A DNA stretch of 14,593 nt from an uncultured Pseudomonadota bacterium. Lineage in GTDB: Bacteria > Lernaellota > Lernaellaia > Lernaellales > Lernaellaceae. Position 1 is the first letter of the stretch; every line of letters begins with the position of its first letter. Both the position numbers and the translations under genes were made by a program. Shown here piece by piece: positions 13,736 through 14,593 of the stretch. The notes under the pieces were generated by a model, which had not been told where the DNA came from, did no database searches, and saw only the letters and a list, made by a program, of their open reading frames with translations. The stretch spans positions 1 to 14,593 of the forward strand of contig CALBTQ010000172.1 of assembly GCA_937967875.1 (NCBI GenBank). The letters are read 5' to 3'.

Positions 13736-14527
13736 TTAACACCCGCACCCGTCATCGTCATCATCGTCGTCGTCGCCGCCGTCGTCGTCAGCATTGTCGT
13801 CGTCATCATCGTCATCGTCGTCCGCGTCGTCGTCGGGCGTTTCCTGCTGGTAGTCGAAGTCGAGCTGCACGGCGCCGACGGCCTCGCTGTGTTGCGGATT
13901 GGCCAGCACCAGCAGCAGCGCGGCGTCGCCCTCGAAGGATGCGTTGACCTGCGGCCAGCTATCCCACCCGGCGTTGAAGCGTTGCGCGGTCATTTCGTCG
14001 TCGCGCAGATCCAGCAGCGCGCCTTCGATCATCGACGCGCCGTCGCCGGAAAAAGTCAGCGCGGTCATGTTCGCCGTGTCCGCCACGGTGAAGCGATAGG
14101 CCAGCAGCGCGCCGGCGGGCACTTCGAAGTCGATGGTGAACGGCTCAAGGTCGGGCGTTCGTTCGTCGGTCCAGGCGATCTCGCCCAGGTCCAGCAGCAT
14201 GAAGCCGCCGAGGTTGGGGTCGAGCTCCGTTTGCATCGGCAGGTCGGCGAAATCGGCGGCGATCGCCGCGGCCATGTCGCCGAAGAAGCCGTTGAAGGTC
14301 ATGCCCGACAGCGCCTGCAGTTGCGTGTCGACGCTCGCTTCGCCGTCGTCGCCGTCGGCGGTGATCGCCGTGAGCAGCTCGGCCCCGCCGACCTGATACA
14401 GATACGCGCCCATCAGCAACGCCGCGCCGTAATGCATCGATTCGCCGTCGTCCCAGAAGGACGTGTCGGGATTGGCGACGAAGTCGGCCAGCCACGCGGT
14501 GTCGGTGTTGTAGCCGGTGACCAGCAT
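13736..14527 (-). CDS. C-terminal part of a putative secreted gluzincin metallopeptidase with Asp-rich tail
   Basis: This is a 263-residue frame from the first Met after an in-frame TAG. The true gene starts beyond the contig end, because the same frame continues upstream to 14593. Read through the TAG, the text MIQMTYDLNESMWLT-x-ALADAAM resembles the region after HExxH in gluzincins, where W-L-x-E-[GA]-L-A-[DE] carries the third zinc ligand. Residues 1-120 are helical (MHYGAALLMGAYLYQVGG). Residues 125-225 look like a beta sandwich (FTIDFEVPAGALLAYRFTVAD). The tail from about residue 230 is an Asp run, over 20 Asp, closed by Gly-Cys-Gly-Cys at the very end. TAA stop at 13738-13736. It may be a pseudogene or intact with a sequence error; the catalytic HExxH lies outside the window, so the peptidase call is inferred. 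Confidence 0.6.
   Translation of the reverse strand: MLVTGYNTDTAWLADFVANPDTSFWDDGESMHYGAALLMGAYLYQVGGAELLTAITADGDDGEASVDTQLQALSGMTFNGFFGDMAAAIAADFADLPMQTELDPNLGGFMLLDLGEIAWTDERTPDLEPFTIDFEVPAGALLAYRFTVADTANMTALTFSGDGASMIEGALLDLRDDEMTAQRFNAGWDSWPQVNASFEGDAALLLVLANPQHSEAVGAVQLDFDYQQETPDDDADDDDDDDDDNADDDGGDDDDDDDDGCGC
13739..13835 (-). repeat. GAY-triplet repeat encoding the Asp-rich tail
   Basis: An almost pure run of GAC/GAT codons (gtc/atc on the plus strand), with a few Ala, Asn and Gly codons, makes a low-complexity tract. A similar tract at 8835-8930 encodes the linker of the propeller lipoprotein. Such tracts are prone to slippage and to assembly length errors. Confidence 0.8.
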
Positions 14528-14545
14528 CGCCGCGTCGGCAAGCGC

Positions 14546-14593
14546 CTAGGTCAGCCACATCGATTCGTTGAGGTCGTAGGTCATCTGGATCAT
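14546..14593 (-). other. Upstream in-frame segment of the metallopeptidase gene, interrupted by TAG (14548-14546)
   Basis: The 15 codons from the contig end (MIQMTYDLNESMWLT) run in frame into TAG, then straight on into ALADAAMLVTGY. Protein-like text on both sides of the stop shows a single base change, most simply GAG to TAG, rather than a gene boundary. There is no ribosome site for a restart at the Met of 14527. Confidence 0.7.

Noticed and set aside
13690..13740. Three CGCATTC words (two as CGCATTCRTTAAC) as an iteron-like array
   Set aside because: Only two extended copies with unequal spacing, one overlapping a stop codon; too little to call an origin or operator.
14546..14548. Amber codon recoding (TAG read as an amino acid)
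   Set aside because: Two other genes here end naturally in TAG, so a nonsense change or sequence error is simpler.

Overview
The window looks like one short-read contig from a G+C-rich, Gram-negative bacterium. Evidence for the cell type: two small outer-membrane beta-barrel proteins ending in Phe, two lipoproteins with lipobox cysteines, and an AlgI/DltB-like membrane acyltransferase. The MJ0042 zinc-ribbon/TPR protein and the Asp/Asn-rich linkers next to cysteines are features I associate with deltaproteobacterial-grade lineages (Myxococcota, Lernaellota and similar). That placement is inference, not proof. Bases 1-45 are Illumina adapter, not biology, and the last gene runs off the right end.

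Layout. Positions 123-5797 (minus strand) hold a compact probable operon, in transcription order: zinc-ribbon/TPR membrane protein, gatC, gatA, gatB (junctions of 9 nt, then two 4-nt ATGA overlaps), then an outer-membrane beta-barrel gene behind a 16-bp palindrome. Positions 5798-6175 are a divergent intergenic region with a promoter on each strand and a hairpin-bearing repeat. A second beta-barrel gene (6176-6901, plus) converges on rlmE (7048-7680, minus). The space between them is packed with five consecutive hairpins. Positions 7726-10326 carry two divergent lipoprotein genes: a seven-repeat beta-propeller-like protein with an Asp-rich linker, and an unrecognised lipoprotein of lower G+C.

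Positions 10460-13026 (plus) are the most interesting part: a tight three-gene operon encoding an SGNH/GDSL-like extracytoplasmic transferase, an MBOAT acyltransferase, and a 37-residue single-pass microprotein that ends exactly in F-I-Y-A-M-F. This fits the F-x-Y-x-x-F acyl-shuttle hexapeptide described for DltX of the Gram-positive D-alanylation pathway. The set therefore looks like a DltB/DltD/DltX-type envelope acylation machine in a Gram-negative setting, with the shuttle motif on a separate microprotein. No DltA/DltC-like donor genes are in the window. A strong intrinsic terminator closes the operon.

Positions 13078-13735 are non-coding and full of repeats: a MITE-like inverted repeat and several copies of the hairpin family also seen at 70-114 and 5975-6060. 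The right end (13736-14593, minus) is the 3' part of a putative secreted gluzincin metallopeptidase with an Asp-rich C-terminal tail ending Gly-Cys-Gly-Cys. Its frame carries an in-frame TAG exactly where the third zinc ligand Glu would be expected.
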